Shown one piece after another: positions 56,178 through 57,498 of a stretch of DNA of 57,498 nt. Position 1 is the first letter of the stretch. Each line of letters begins with the position of its first letter. The DNA is taken from positions 1-57,498 of the IMG/VR virus record IMGVR_UViG_3300046524_000318; one strand, given 5' to 3'. Source of the DNA: a virus. Made by a program: the position numbers and the translations under genes. The notes beneath the pieces are model-generated. The model was not told where the DNA came from, ran no database searches, and was given only the letters and a program-made list of their open reading frames with translations.

Positions 56178-57289
56178 TGGTCCCACGGCCGCGCAACAAG
56201 GCGAACAAGAGCCTGCCGCAGAACCTGTATTTCGATTCGCGGCGCTCAACCTATCGCTACCGCCGGCCCACCGACGGTAAGTGGTTCCAGTTCGGGTCTG
56301 ACCGCATCAAGGCGATCGATGCCGCGAAGCAGTTGAATCTGGAGTTCATGCGCGGCGCTGACCTGGTCGGCGCCGTGATGGGCAGCACATCGGAATCGTT
56401 CGCCGGCTTCCTGGACGCATACGAACGCGACGTTCTGCCGCCGAGGGAGCTCGCAAAAGGAACGCTGGGCTTGTACGCCGTGCATTTCCGTCGCTTCCGG
56501 AAACAATTCGAAGGTAAAGCGGTCGACCAGATCACAATCCGCATGATCGCGGAGATGCTCGATGCGCTCACGCCGCGCACTGCCAACCAGTGCCGCGCGC
56601 TGTTGATCGACATCTTCAACCACGCAGCGGCCAAAGGCCTGTGCCCGGACAACCCGGCCGCCAGCACCATAAACCGCATCGAGAAAAAGCAACGCAAGCG
56701 ACACACCGTCGAAGGCCTGAAGGCCATCCGGGAGAAGTCACCGTTCTGGCTACAGAACGCCATCGACCTCGCGCTCATTACTGCGCAGCGCCGGACGGAC
56801 ATCTTGAATATGCGGTTCGATGGTGTTCGGGAAGGGTTTTTGTATGTCGTGCAGCAGAAGACGGCCAAAGCCAGCGACGCGGCGTGGATCCGGTTCAAAG
56901 TGACCGAAGAACTCCAGGCGGTGATCAGCCGTTGCCGGGATGACATCGTCTCACCGTACCTGATTCACCGCAGGCCTGATCGCAAAAAGCAGAAGCAGGC
57001 GCAGACGAAGGAGCATTGGACGCAGGTCGAAGAGCGATATTTGACGCGAGCCTTCAAGGAGGCCCGGGAAGCGGCGGGTTGTTACAAGGGATGGAAGGAA
57101 GAGGAAATGCCAGGCTTCCACGAAGTGCGGGCGCTGTCGTTGCACCTGTACCAGAAAGCCGGAAAGGACGGTCAGAAGATCGCCGGCCACGCCAGCGAAA
57201 CCATGACCAAAAACTACCAGAAGGACCACGCCGAGATCGTCTGGTCGGAGGCAATTCCAGACCTGAATATCAGCGAAATCACCGGTTAG
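56174..57289 (+). CDS. int: tyrosine integrase
   Basis: 371 aa, GGAG before ATG 56174. The N-terminal arm-binding domain (RSTYRYRRPTDGKWFQFGSD) and core-binding domain (65-165) precede the catalytic domain with Arg in TAQRRTD (about 203), Lys in QQKTAK, HEVR (about 315), His in AGHAS and the nucleophile Tyr in KNYQKD (about 346). It integrates the phage into tRNA-Pro at the adjacent att site. The candidate arm sites begin at its stop codon. Confidence 0.95.
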   Translation: MMVPRPRNKANKSLPQNLYFDSRRSTYRYRRPTDGKWFQFGSDRIKAIDAAKQLNLEFMRGADLVGAVMGSTSESFAGFLDAYERDVLPPRELAKGTLGLYAVHFRRFRKQFEGKAVDQITIRMIAEMLDALTPRTANQCRALLIDIFNHAAAKGLCPDNPAASTINRIEKKQRKRHTVEGLKAIREKSPFWLQNAIDLALITAQRRTDILNMRFDGVREGFLYVVQQKTAKASDAAWIRFKVTEELQAVISRCRDDIVSPYLIHRRPDRKKQKQAQTKEHWTQVEERYLTRAFKEAREAAGCYKGWKEEEMPGFHEVRALSLHLYQKAGKDGQKIAGHASETMTKNYQKDHAEIVWSEAIPDLNISEITG

Positions 57290-57320
57290 TTTTGCGCAAG
57301 TTTTGCGCGGGTTTTGCGCA
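57289..57320. repeat. three tandem candidate integrase arm sites
   Basis: GTTTTGCGCA, GTTTTGCGCG and GTTTTGCGCA start at 57289, 57300 and 57311, an 11-bp (one helical turn) spacing, overlapping the integrase stop codon. The same decamer occurs once near attL at 471-480. Confidence 0.65.
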
Positions 57321-57324
57321 GGCA

Positions 57325-57352
57325 CAAAAAAGCCGATCCATCTGATCGGCTT
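57325..57352 (-). terminator. phage-supplied terminator for the tRNA
   Basis: On the minus strand AAGCCGATC-AGAT-GGATCGGCTT (imperfect at the loop) is followed by six T residues. It ends tRNA-Pro transcription before it can run into the integrase gene, replacing the displaced terminator at 260-297. Confidence 0.82.
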
Positions 57353-57376
57353 AACTGTCTGATTTTACTCAGGAAT

Positions 57377-57426
57377 TATGGTCGGGACGGAGTGATTCGA
57401 ACACTCGACCCCTAGCACCCCATGCT
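57377..57426. repeat. attR core (50-bp direct repeat)
   Basis: Identical to 306-355. It forms the 3' part of the functional tRNA-Pro gene, so integration restores the tRNA. Confidence 0.93.
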
Positions 57427-57455
57427 AGTGCGCTACCGGACTGCGCTACGCCCCG
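57379..57455 (-). tRNA. tRNA-Pro (anticodon GGG)
   Basis: 77 nt read on the minus strand, with a 7-bp acceptor stem CGGGGCG/CGTCCCG (one G-U), T arm GTTCGAATC, anticodon stem CTAGC/GCTAG with loop ATGGGGT (anticodon GGG) and an encoded CCA. It is the integration target and remains intact at the right end. Confidence 0.95.
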
Positions 57456-57498
57456 ACTGGTCTTGCAACTCGTTCTTCATCTCGAAGAACGCTCAAGA

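Larger units (their letters stand above)
306..57426. mobile_element. complete lambdoid prophage
   Basis: A 50-bp perfect direct repeat bounds the element. Inside are xis-int next to attR, a cI/cro switch with operators, replication, nin-like, lysis, packaging, head, tail and recombination genes, each apparently intact. The order is that of lambda: the PL-type arm (recT, exonuclease, xis, int) points right, and the PR-type arm and late genes point left. Head-to-tail gene content indicates a siphovirus with long non-contractile tail: gpM/L/K/I/J homologues, tape measure, tail terminator, no sheath. Several morons interrupt both arms. Confidence 0.95.

Noticed and set aside
1-57498. CRISPR arrays, insertion sequences, rRNA
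   Set aside because: No regularly spaced repeat-spacer arrays, transposase genes or rRNA sequence were found. The iterons are too close together and lie in a coding gene.
57456-57498. CGTTCTTC/GAAGAACG hairpin in the right flank
   Set aside because: A perfect 8-bp stem but without a T run in either direction. It may belong to the host gene beyond the window and cannot be interpreted.

Overview
The window holds one complete lambdoid (siphovirus-type) prophage, about 57.1 kb, integrated into the 3' end of a tRNA-Pro(GGG) gene. The host is most likely a Pseudomonas of the fluorescens group. That is inferred from base composition, the small Pseudomonas-type phage ORFs and the tRNA locus, not proven. 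A perfect 50-bp direct repeat (306-355 and 57377-57426) marks attL and attR. Only short chromosomal flanks lie outside it: 1-305 with the old tRNA terminator, and 57456-57498.

Layout follows lambda, drawn with the lytic/late direction leftward on the minus strand. Around 36.2-36.3 kb is the switch: Cro-like gene (-), three operators, and a probably leaderless CI/S24 repressor (+). Running left from cro: CII-like regulator, an OOP-like small RNA candidate on the opposite strand, a KilAC antirepressor, an O-like replication gene containing five 18-bp iterons, a putative loader, NinB, NinG and a protein in the Q position. Then come holin, terminase (DUF2280 small subunit, large subunit), DUF4055 portal, head morphogenesis protein, scaffold, capsid, connectors, tail tube, tail chaperones with a canonical -1 frameshift site, tape measure, tail tip M-L-K-I-J, tail fibre, SleB endolysin and nested spanins. 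At least four extra genes interrupt this late operon as morons followed by intrinsic terminators.

Right of cI, but before a second CI-operator pair and PL promoter (41.2 kb), lies a lysogenically placed block in the position of lambda rexAB. It encodes an OLD-like ATPase/TOPRIM protein, a Dam-type adenine methylase and a superinfection-immunity (Imm) membrane protein with a zinc ribbon. This is the strongest candidate for an undescribed exclusion system. The PL leader carries a boxA. The PL operon then encodes a large possible structured RNA, RecT, a YqaJ exonuclease fused to a coiled-coil domain, a C5 cytosine methylase with an internally repeated variable region, many small phage genes, an ASCH-like protein, a NinX-like protein, a possible TGT/DpdA-type protein, Xis and integrase. 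Several unidentified genes, some visibly AT-richer, sit in reverse orientation inside this arm.

Together the genes describe an apparently intact temperate phage with full replication, packaging, morphogenesis, lysis and integration sets. It has an unusual load of possible defence or anti-restriction functions: HEPN-like proteins, OLD, two DNA methylases, Imm, and a possible base-exchange enzyme.
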